Source: Catenovulum sediminis (GTDB taxonomy: Bacteria; Pseudomonadota; Gammaproteobacteria; Enterobacterales; Alteromonadaceae). From it: DNA of 64,000 nt. A model generated the notes under the pieces. It made no database searches, was not told the DNA's origin, and was given only the letters and a program-made list of their open reading frames with translations. Every line of letters starts with the position of its first letter. Positions within the stretch are counted from its first letter, which is position 1. Below are positions 44,601 to 51,749 of this stretch, one piece after another. Location: the NCBI RefSeq assembly GCF_007289895.1, contig NZ_CP041660.1, forward strand, positions 3,348,001 through 3,412,000, written 5' to 3'. A program made the position numbers and the translations under genes.

Positions 44601-44743
44601 TTTATTTTGATGCCATCAACTTAACCGATAATGTTGACCTGCGTTACTTTGAAGGAGATGCCTTGAGTGGCGGCAACATTATGTATCAAAGAGAAGAATA
44701 TGGCCGCACAGTGCAAGTTGGTGTGAATTACAAATTCTATTAA
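41669..44743 (+). CDS. TonB-dependent receptor, probably for pectin-derived oligosaccharides
   Basis: 1024 residues. Signal peptide about 1-24 (ending VIAA). A TonB-box-like stretch (EIIEVRG, about 36-42) is followed by a plug domain (about 50-165) with VAESLRRMPGVTLQRSEGEG and VRGLGPEFVSVSMNG, then a 22-strand-type barrel ending in aromatic YKFY. This is the long receptor class often found beside glycan-degrading enzymes in Alteromonadales. It would take up oligosaccharides across the outer membrane using TonB energy. Its promoter has the ACCGGT operator. A leader of about 45 bases follows the operator, with GGGGACAACTA before the ATG. It is divergent from uxaC and followed closely by the pectinase gene, so oligogalacturonide is the likely substrate (inference). 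Confidence 0.9.
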   Translation: MKRWKFNAFVMAMAMNYPIHVIAAEDTEATEEQEEQTEIIEVRGVQYSDQKARLIERDKKQFSSVVSTDDLGNFVDQNVAESLRRMPGVTLQRSEGEGKFVTVRGLGPEFVSVSMNGSQMAGMGDERKIGLDALAGDALGSIEVVKTLTPDMNLNSIGGAVNVNAISAYERGKNTLKLKLQDSYSELREAHSPKFTIDGTQFLFDKKVGLGFVVSTEKRSTVVNEQRHHSTNNMEFYQQDFGQPVFEVDDNGNLGDIIDYSVGEENRILAPQEYEIRQELADRTRNTAALNVEYRPNDANQFYVRGNYVEYTDEDVAYREFYRFRAGSAGTGETLYVNPDTKEFIMSDADLQHQFFIQESTKETTTFNFGGKHQLRDAWTVNYDFTTSEAVEDATGDRRVQFRERDLIVYGQGHKDRIDARILTQDEVLDYRTDLQIINPDYENNDIYGIGLTKNPSSTSNVTRGDINNPANLEFDNVFLEGSNRTDEIKTFNLDVQYDFIDSDWFYYIKAGIAASDRDHVTDKNRWSYEPETSYCNDGDDTCINAIGANHQNIKEDFGFDVSIPKNSDFQYPFVSRDALNYLVDAIEYTKDIATEGKQGYVSLSNDYELSEDTQEAYVMGEMELADRLTLITGVRYVETEYASTGYMTIRNDEFAFAGSALDVFQPLPQASIKYSEFFPSMHLRYEPTENLLVRGAIWTSYTRPSFKQSRAFAKMDDRVFLCSPTSTDEQPDCHDKPEEFANYSALDLQDYTLAPGNSIDIGNPNLIPMTATNYDASISWYHSEDLFMEAAVFYKDIKNFIVDARGIDGRFDTLPISLPINQVTEFIIPQEQTLANINMTINGDSAKVLGIELSYNQFFDSGFFIQSNATLQSSEATVDPTVRKGTIDLPEQADVTANLTIGWENDDFNVRIIGNYRSDILEEIGACPDATDSKVTVPNGVDPNGVDYCRVWSDQYQSNLKTIDFKAKYDVGGGLSVYFDAINLTDNVDLRYFEGDALSGGNIMYQREEYGRTVQVGVNYKFY

Positions 44744-44771
44744 AAAACACGCTGAACAACGCTAGTTAAAT

Positions 44772-44794
44772 ACGCCAGATGAAAAACCTGGCGT
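44772..44794 (+). promoter_or_regulatory. Stem-loop just upstream of the pectinase start
   Basis: ACGCCAG (44772-44778) pairs with CTGGCGT (44788-44794) across a nine-base A-rich loop. There is no T run, so it is not a standard terminator. It sits in the 68-base gap between the receptor and the pectinase gene, about 5 bases before the AGAGGG ribosome site. It may set the ratio of the two proteins or mark an RNA processing point. Confidence 0.5.
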
Positions 44795-44811
44795 TAAACA
44801 GAGGGTTTAAT

Positions 44812-47800
44812 ATGAAATATAAAATATCGTTATTAAGCAGTGTCATCAGCGCATCGCTGCTTTCTGGTTGTGGATTTGAAGTTGAAAAAAATGTTATCGA
44901 GCCACTTCCACCTGCGCTTCAAGGTCAGTTTGTAGACAGTCCTGTATCAGGTCTTGAGTTTGAAAGAAAAAATATTGATGACGAAATCGTTGCAAGTGGT
45001 ACGACAGATCTCAATGGTCACTTTGAGTATTTAAGAGGCGACCGGATTGTTTTTAAAATAGGTGAAAACTTTAAACTTCCCGAAATATCACCTAAAAACT
45101 TTGTTACTCCGTTAAGCTTTTTTAAAACGGATAACCCAGTAGCACCTCAGGTTGCCAACCTAGCACGTTTATTACAGTCACTCGATACAGATGGCGATCC
45201 GGAAAATGGTATCGAGATCACACCTAATGCCGCATCTGTTGCGAATATGCCATTGAATGATGGAGAAACAGTTGAAGCGTTTTTTAATCGTTCGCCAGAA
45301 GATTTCGCCGCAGCAATAGAACCTTGGTTGACTCAGGCTATTCCTGATCGAACCATGGTTTCGTATGATGATGCAGTTGCTCATTTTGTCAAAACACTAG
45401 AAGAAGACTTTGGTGACGTTGCCAGTGGTGCTTTTGATTTATCGGTTTTTGATGGCGAAATTTATAATCCATTTATAGACAATACAGCACAAGTGGTTGA
45501 ACAAAAGATTACTTTTACACCCGATCCGGTAAGCGAAGATGGGGTTGAAGGTAAAAAGGGTAGCTATATCATCTCTGTCGCCGGGAGTGATGTTCAAACG
45601 GGAACATATGAATTTGTCTTTGGCCGCCGCGTTTTAGCCATGCATTATATGGATGGCGAGCATAGTAAAACTCAATATTTAGTGTCTTTAGGCTACAACA
45701 CTCAAACGCAAGTCTATAGTGTTTGTGCCGCTGATGACAGTATGGGGGTCGCTTCAATTGTTGCTAACTGTGACATTGAAAACGAACGAAATATCAACAA
45801 AATTGCTTTTTCTGCACAGCAAAATACGGTAGAAATTGAGGCTTTAAATCAAGCGGCGCAAGAATTATCAATTGAGCTAAAAGAAGACTTTGATACCGAT
45901 ATTGATAGCTTTTTCTCATCTACTTACAAAAGATTGGACAAATCACTCAGCAGCGGCCCGCTGTACGCGATTGCATCTGGTTCGCCGGAAATTATCGATG
46001 GTCAATTTAAGTTCGACGGTGACCGCATTACCATCGGTGATACCTCGGGTGCAGCAACTAATGCACTTAGTAGTGGTACGGGCATATATAACTTAAGTGA
46101 AGGGTTTAGTATTTCGTTTGATGTTATTTCGGCCAGTGACGCAGGTAATTTTTATATCTATGCCGATAACAATACTGCATCTCAATCTAATTCGCTACAC
46201 GGCGATATTTCTAAAATGGTGCAAATTGATTTAGCAACAGGTGAAACGACAGAAGGGGGATTAGTGACTTTAGGCGCGAGTTTACCTACTTTCAAAGTGG
46301 GGGAGCGCGTTACTTATAGTTATCAAGGGGATGCTTTTGCTAAAACCAAAAACTCATTTATTCAGTTAAGAGCCGCCGGCGACTCTATTGTTGTAATTGA
46401 TAATTTACAAATTGATACCATTGCAGCATCAGTTGGTGCCCCTGAAGAACCAACTGAACCAGAAGGGCCAAAAGAGTCAGAAGTTTCAGTTGATTTGCCT
46501 TTTGTTTTTGACTTCACATCCGTCTCGGGCGATTTGTTCAGTTCAGAAACTTTAGCGCTAGACGGTACAGTCGACGCAAGCGGCAGTGCACAACCCATGT
46601 TTTATAAAACCGGCGGTACAATTGATGTGAGTGACACGGGTGTTAAATTGTCCGGAGCACGATTTACCATAGGTAATAGCGAAACCCTGTATTCAACGAG
46701 CAGTTCAGACAATACAAAAGTTGGGGTTTTCGATTTAAGTAAACCGTACAACATCGTATTAGATGTAGTGCAAACACAAGAGCCAACCGCAGGTAAAAAA
46801 TTCCAAGTTTACATTGACAATAATACCTCAGGCAGCGCTAACTCGATGCATGGTGGTTCTTCGCGTATTTATAATGTTGCGGCTAGTTCAGTTCCTTTAG
46901 GTGAACTCGTTATACCGGGTGAAATTGGGACGAATAAGTCATTTGTTCAGTTGCGCACCGAAGGTGATTCAGTTGTTGAAATTAAAAACCTTCGAATTGA
47001 ATATTTAAATCCGTTTGAAGCACCCGTTTTTAGTTGCAGCGATGCCGGTAGCGAAATTTATTATTGTGATGATTTTGCCGATGGTAATCTAGACGACTGG
47101 AACTTAGATACCGGCTCTGATGATGGTGCATTCGATGTACTGGAATTAGAAAATGGCAATAAAGTGATGCGTTTTACGGCTGAAAAAGTGGGTGGTGTTT
47201 TAGCAACATTAAAAGATTCTGTGATGGCCAACATTCCAAGCGCAGATTATTTTGTTGAAATGAAAATTCGTCCACGGCAAAACAGTACGACCAGTAAAAA
47301 ACATTTGTATATTTTAGGTCGCTATCAGGATGAAGATAACTGGTACGGTGCCGGTTTAAACATGCAAAATGCATCGACTTCAACTCAGGCTGAAGTTGCA
47401 ACTAAATTGGGTGGCAGTTTAAATCGACCTGTCCAAACTAAAAAGCCATTTTTACTAGGTGAAAAAGGCGCGACCGAAGATGGTGTCTGGTATACGGTTC
47501 GTTATGAAGTATTGGGCAGTGACATTACTTTATACGTAGATGGCGAAAAAATCGGTACACATACAGATTCTAGTTTGACTGCAAAAGGCTTAGTCGGTTT
47601 ATATACGGATAACCGTTCGTTTGAAATTGACGATTTAAAAATTGGTGATGCCAGTGTAAAACCGGTTTTACTCACCACGGATTTAGCCGAAACCAACTGG
47701 ACTGGCAGCGCATTAGGCGATGCTTTAGTGTTTAAAGTAACCGCTCAGCAAAAAGATGGCGTGACGACAGATAGTTTTACCGCTGAATCTTCCGACGTAT

Positions 47801-50800
47801 CGGTTGCAAAAGTTGAAAGAAACGGTGATACCGTCACAGTTACACCATTAAAAGAAGGGACCGCAACTTTATATTTAACGGCTGGCTCTGATGCATCGGT
47901 TATACGTGAAATTTATCTAGATATAGGCCCGGCATTTAGCGAATCTGGCACAGATTATGGCGATTTAGCGGCCAAATTAAGCCCAATGCCAGGCGCGCAA
48001 GCACAATATATAGATAGTAGTTTTACCATCAAATTTGACAGCGAACCGGTTTTGGGAACATCGGGGGTTGTTCGCATTTTTGATACCGCAACCAGTGAAA
48101 TGGTGGATGAGATTAGCGTTTCATCAGATACCACTTCTTTAGGGAAAACAGTTGCGTCAATCACAGGTAAAACCCGTGACTTGAACTATCGTCCGTTTAC
48201 CATTAACGGCAATAAACTCACCATTAAACCAGCTGATGGGGTGCTTGAATATGGCAAAACCTATCAGCTTGTTGTTGGCAATGATGTCGTGGTCAATACT
48301 CAATTAAATGCTCGTGATTTTGATGGTATAGGTTCGGGAGCAAACTGGACATTTACAACCAAAGCTTCCGCGCCTAGTGGCACAGAAGTTATCGTAGATG
48401 ATGATGGATTTGCGGACTTTAGAACACTGCAAGGTGCACTAAATTATGCGATGACAGATAAAAACACCGCGATGACCATTACCATTAAAGACGGGATTTA
48501 CCAAGAGTTATTATTCTTGCGCAACAAGAATAATTTAACCATTCAAGGTGAAAGCCGAGACAATACCATTGTGCAATATAACAACTTTGATGGCTTTAAC
48601 AGTGGATCGTCTGGCCGACCGGTATTTTTAGTCGAAAGCTCAGACAACCTAGTGTTAAACAATTTCACACTTAAAAATACGCACACGCGAACAGGTTCAG
48701 GTGATCAAGCTGAAACTCTGTATTTTAATAGTTCACATCGTCTTATCGCGAATAATATGAACTTTATAAGCGAGCAAGATACGCTGTTGATGAAAGGCTA
48801 CAACTGGTTTTATGACTGTTTAATTGCCGGTAATGTTGACTTTATCTGGGGCTATAGTGTTGCAACACTATTTGAAAATAGTGAAATCAGAACGATTGGC
48901 GATTCAAAAAGTGCACCAGCAGCTAGCAATGGTGGTTATGTGTTGCAAGCCAGAATTCAAGATGCAAGCTATCCTGGTTTTGTCTTTATCAATAACGAAT
49001 TTACTTCAGGGCCAGGTCCACTGGGCAACGGTGTAAACGACAATTCAACTTATATTGCACGCAGTGCGGGCGACGGTAATTTGTACGATAATATTGTGTT
49101 GATCAACAACAAATTGGGACCACACATTATTACCGATGGATGGCGAACCGATCCAATGCCTAATCCGCAAACAGCTGATGCAACATCTGGTTGGCGCGAA
49201 TATGGCAGCATGGATCTGCAAGGCAATCCTATTGATACCAGCGGTCGAGTAAACAATGCGATAGCTGAAAATGATCTAACGAATGCGCCATATGCAACGC
49301 GTGCGGATGTATTTGCAAGCTACGATAATGGCGCAGGTTGGGACCCTCAACCAATTGCTCCGCCAGTAATAGCTGATGATGTGCAAGAGCAAGGCGATGG
49401 TGGATTTGCAGGCATTGAAGGTGAAATTACGGGCGGTGTTGGAGGTACAATCGTATCTGTAAATAACGGTGCGGATTTAATTCAAGCGATTTCTGATGCT
49501 AAAAACTCAGGGGTGCCTTTAACCGTTTATGTTCATGGTAAAATTACATCAGCGAATAGTAATGATGCGAAATCAATTGCAATAAAAGATATTAAAGATG
49601 TATCAATTATTGGTGTTGGTACCACTGCAGAGCTAGAGGGGATTGGCATTCAGATTGAACGTGCGGAAAATATTATTATTCGTAATCTGACCATTCATGA
49701 TGTACCTGCTGCAAATGGTGATGCAATTGGCATAGAAGGCGATGAAAACACACCCACTAAACGCATTTGGATTGACCACAATGAGTTATATGGTGATTTA
49801 TCGGTTGGCAAAAATGATTATGACGGTTTATTAGACAGTAAAGCGGGTGCGACCCATATCACGGTTTCATATAACTACATTCATAATCATTATAAATCGA
49901 TGTTAAATGGATCTTCAGATGATGATACCGGTGAGCGCTTTATTACCTATCATCACAACCATTTTGCAAACCTTGAATCTCGGGTACCATTGTTCCGTTA
50001 TGGTAAAGGGCATCTGTATAACAACTATTTCAATAATATCAGTTCAACTGCAATTAATTCTCGCATGGGGGCTGAACTATTAATTGAAAACAATGTTTTT
50101 GAAAATGTCCAAAATCCAATTGTTTCATTTTACTCAAGAGATATTGGTTATTGGAATGCCCGTAATAACCAATTTACTAACGTGACTTGGACGACTCCAG
50201 ATGCAGACGAAGCAAGTTACAACCTAGATGGCCCAACCACCTCTACTTACGAAGTTCCGTATGATTATCAGGACCATTTAACCGACACTGCTGACGTTAA
50301 AAATTATGTTTTAGCAAATGCAGGCGTTGGTATAATTGACCAGTCAATGGATGATATTCCAGCGATCGATGGGGGCACGAACAACGGCGGAAATAATGGT
50401 GGTAGTAATGGCGGTAGTAATGATGGAAATTCTGGTGGCAGCGCTGGCTCTGCAGGTGCGCTTACGGAAGATTTCTCAGCCGCTGACCGAGCTACTTTCT
50501 TCAGTGCAGCCTATAAAACGTTAGCAACGGATGACACTCAAGCATTGTATATCCGCACAGGTGGTAATGTTGATCCGGTGAATGGTGAACTGGTTATCGA
50601 TGGTGGTCGTTTTACCATCGGTGATACAGGTACAGCAACCACTGAAGCGGGTGTTGATCCTTTAGGTACATTAGATCTATCTTTAGGCGCAACCTTAAGT
50701 TTCAAGCTGATTGCAGCCTTAGGGGAAGAAAAAGGATTTTTTGTTTATTTAGACAATAACACCTCGGGTAGCGGAAATTCTCTACATGGCGGTGCGTCTA

Positions 50801-51474
50801 AAATAACTATAGGGACTCAATCAGAACTGGCGCAAAAAGTGGGAGAAACTATCTTAGTTGATATCCCAGCTGGGACTAAAACATCATTCCTGCAGTTACG
50901 TACTGAAAGTAATTTCGCAGTTACGATTGACGATTTAGTGATTATACCTAAACGTAATGACATCACTGAAGATTTCTCAGCTGCCGATCAAAGTACGTTT
51001 TTTAGTGCGGATTATCGTTCATTGCCGGATGATTCAGCTTCACCGTTTTATGTTAGAACAGGCGGTGGCGTTGAGCCGATAAATGGAACGTTGGCAATTG
51101 GTGGATCAAGTGGCGGGCGCTTTACCATTGGTGATATTGATGCAGCGCTCGATATTGATACCGCGGACGGTGTTGAACCTAATGGCGTATTAGATTTATC
51201 AAACGGTGCAACCGTTAGCTTTAAATTGCTGGATGCTCAAGGTGAAGAAAAAGGATTCTTTGTCTACATTGACAATAATACGTCGAGCAGTGGTAAATCG
51301 TTACATGGTAGTGCTTCCAAAATTTCGGTGGGTAAACTATCAGAGTTAACTTCTTTGATTGGTCAAACAATAACGGTAGATGTGCCGATGGGGACGGCTA
51401 AATCTTTCATTCAATTACGTACTGAAAGTAATCTGACCATCACGATTGATGATTTAGTGATATCACCAAAATAA
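44812..51474 (+). CDS. Multidomain pectin methylesterase (CE8) - pectate lyase (PL1) lipoprotein
   Basis: 2220 residues from ATG 44812, chosen because AGAGGG lies just upstream and a lipoprotein signal (LLSGC) follows; an in-frame ATG at 44779 would add 11 residues. Order: an N-terminal domain common in alteromonad lipoproteins (FVDSPVSGLEF, about 35-140); two copies of an unassigned RFTIGD/DNNTSGS module (about 358-536, 559-733); a LamG-like domain (about 742-948); Ig-like domains (about 955-1190); CE8 esterase (about 1193-1486; QDTLL and GNVDFIWG carry the catalytic Asp residues); PL1 lyase (about 1543-1813; WIDHNEL, YDGLLD, and SRVPLFRYG with the catalytic Arg); a Gly/Asn/Ser linker; and two more copies of the module (about 1884-2047, 2052-2220). 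CE8 removes methyl groups and PL1 cleaves the resulting pectate. The module copies may bind polysaccharide (inference). Likely held at the outer membrane. Confidence 0.93.
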   Translation: MKYKISLLSSVISASLLSGCGFEVEKNVIEPLPPALQGQFVDSPVSGLEFERKNIDDEIVASGTTDLNGHFEYLRGDRIVFKIGENFKLPEISPKNFVTPLSFFKTDNPVAPQVANLARLLQSLDTDGDPENGIEITPNAASVANMPLNDGETVEAFFNRSPEDFAAAIEPWLTQAIPDRTMVSYDDAVAHFVKTLEEDFGDVASGAFDLSVFDGEIYNPFIDNTAQVVEQKITFTPDPVSEDGVEGKKGSYIISVAGSDVQTGTYEFVFGRRVLAMHYMDGEHSKTQYLVSLGYNTQTQVYSVCAADDSMGVASIVANCDIENERNINKIAFSAQQNTVEIEALNQAAQELSIELKEDFDTDIDSFFSSTYKRLDKSLSSGPLYAIASGSPEIIDGQFKFDGDRITIGDTSGAATNALSSGTGIYNLSEGFSISFDVISASDAGNFYIYADNNTASQSNSLHGDISKMVQIDLATGETTEGGLVTLGASLPTFKVGERVTYSYQGDAFAKTKNSFIQLRAAGDSIVVIDNLQIDTIAASVGAPEEPTEPEGPKESEVSVDLPFVFDFTSVSGDLFSSETLALDGTVDASGSAQPMFYKTGGTIDVSDTGVKLSGARFTIGNSETLYSTSSSDNTKVGVFDLSKPYNIVLDVVQTQEPTAGKKFQVYIDNNTSGSANSMHGGSSRIYNVAASSVPLGELVIPGEIGTNKSFVQLRTEGDSVVEIKNLRIEYLNPFEAPVFSCSDAGSEIYYCDDFADGNLDDWNLDTGSDDGAFDVLELENGNKVMRFTAEKVGGVLATLKDSVMANIPSADYFVEMKIRPRQNSTTSKKHLYILGRYQDEDNWYGAGLNMQNASTSTQAEVATKLGGSLNRPVQTKKPFLLGEKGATEDGVWYTVRYEVLGSDITLYVDGEKIGTHTDSSLTAKGLVGLYTDNRSFEIDDLKIGDASVKPVLLTTDLAETNWTGSALGDALVFKVTAQQKDGVTTDSFTAESSDVSVAKVERNGDTVTVTPLKEGTATLYLTAGSDASVIREIYLDIGPAFSESGTDYGDLAAKLSPMPGAQAQYIDSSFTIKFDSEPVLGTSGVVRIFDTATSEMVDEISVSSDTTSLGKTVASITGKTRDLNYRPFTINGNKLTIKPADGVLEYGKTYQLVVGNDVVVNTQLNARDFDGIGSGANWTFTTKASAPSGTEVIVDDDGFADFRTLQGALNYAMTDKNTAMTITIKDGIYQELLFLRNKNNLTIQGESRDNTIVQYNNFDGFNSGSSGRPVFLVESSDNLVLNNFTLKNTHTRTGSGDQAETLYFNSSHRLIANNMNFISEQDTLLMKGYNWFYDCLIAGNVDFIWGYSVATLFENSEIRTIGDSKSAPAASNGGYVLQARIQDASYPGFVFINNEFTSGPGPLGNGVNDNSTYIARSAGDGNLYDNIVLINNKLGPHIITDGWRTDPMPNPQTADATSGWREYGSMDLQGNPIDTSGRVNNAIAENDLTNAPYATRADVFASYDNGAGWDPQPIAPPVIADDVQEQGDGGFAGIEGEITGGVGGTIVSVNNGADLIQAISDAKNSGVPLTVYVHGKITSANSNDAKSIAIKDIKDVSIIGVGTTAELEGIGIQIERAENIIIRNLTIHDVPAANGDAIGIEGDENTPTKRIWIDHNELYGDLSVGKNDYDGLLDSKAGATHITVSYNYIHNHYKSMLNGSSDDDTGERFITYHHNHFANLESRVPLFRYGKGHLYNNYFNNISSTAINSRMGAELLIENNVFENVQNPIVSFYSRDIGYWNARNNQFTNVTWTTPDADEASYNLDGPTTSTYEVPYDYQDHLTDTADVKNYVLANAGVGIIDQSMDDIPAIDGGTNNGGNNGGSNGGSNDGNSGGSAGSAGALTEDFSAADRATFFSAAYKTLATDDTQALYIRTGGNVDPVNGELVIDGGRFTIGDTGTATTEAGVDPLGTLDLSLGATLSFKLIAALGEEKGFFVYLDNNTSGSGNSLHGGASKITIGTQSELAQKVGETILVDIPAGTKTSFLQLRTESNFAVTIDDLVIIPKRNDITEDFSAADQSTFFSADYRSLPDDSASPFYVRTGGGVEPINGTLAIGGSSGGRFTIGDIDAALDIDTADGVEPNGVLDLSNGATVSFKLLDAQGEEKGFFVYIDNNTSSSGKSLHGSASKISVGKLSELTSLIGQTITVDVPMGTAKSFIQLRTESNLTITIDDLVISPK
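45885..47010 (+). repeat. N-terminal pair of an unassigned ~165-residue module
   Basis: Two diverged copies share R(I/F)TIG followed by a variable loop, a (I/V)xxDxxxx strand, Y(A/I)DNNT, SxSxHG and FxQLR(A/T)xGDSxVxIxNLxI. The same motifs recur in the C-terminal pair of this protein. Ends in a 'DNLQID/NLRIEY' strand. I do not recognise a named carbohydrate-binding family. Confidence 0.7.
50461..51471 (+). repeat. C-terminal pair of the same unassigned module
   Basis: Two copies, each beginning TEDFSAAD and ending DDLVIxPK, with RFTIGD, GEEKGFFVY, DNNTS and SFLQLRTESN/SFIQLRTESN. They are much closer to each other than to the N-terminal pair, indicating a later duplication. Confidence 0.85.
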
Positions 51475-51492
51475 CGCATGATGCATCAATCA

Positions 51493-51530
51493 GGGTTAGT
51501 GCCTGTTCTTTTTAGAACAGGCACTAACCC
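51493..51530. terminator. Perfect 17-bp hairpin after the pectinase gene
   Basis: GGGTTAGTGCCTGTTCT (51493-51509), loop TTTT, and its exact complement (51514-51530). It is followed by AAATGATTTG, not a T run, so it could be a weak terminator, an mRNA-stabilising 3' stem or a protein-binding site. It lies 19 bases after the stop codon. Confidence 0.65.
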
Positions 51531-51555
51531 AAATGATTTGCTATTTTTAACAGTG

Positions 51556-51576
51556 TTAAATTGCCACCGGTGGCCA
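51556..51576 (+). promoter_or_regulatory. Promoter region and operator of the second TonB receptor gene
   Basis: GCCACCGGTGGC (51563-51574) is a perfect 12-base palindrome matching the sites near 41355 and 41612. TTAAAT (51556-51561) immediately upstream can serve as a -10 box, as in the other two promoters; the -35 match is poor. The operator again covers the expected start site. Confidence 0.7.
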
Positions 51577-51666
51577 AGTTCATGTGAGATCTCCGATACG
51601 TTTTAGTTAAAAAGGAAATTACCTATAGATAACGTACGGCATACGATAAAACCACAATACAAAATG

Positions 51667-51703
51667 AAAAATAAAGACAAAAATTAAGACAAAAAATAAC
51701 GAC
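51667..51703 (+). repeat. Three A-rich ~12-bp tandem repeats in the receptor leader
   Basis: AAAAATAAAGAC, AAAAATTAAGAC and AAAAAATAACGAC lie in tandem in the 175-base untranslated leader. They contain no G/C-rich structure and would keep the leader unpaired. Confidence 0.6.
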
Positions 51704-51749
51704 ATAAAATGAATATAAAACAAGCAAATAAAGCATATGGGAGAAACAA

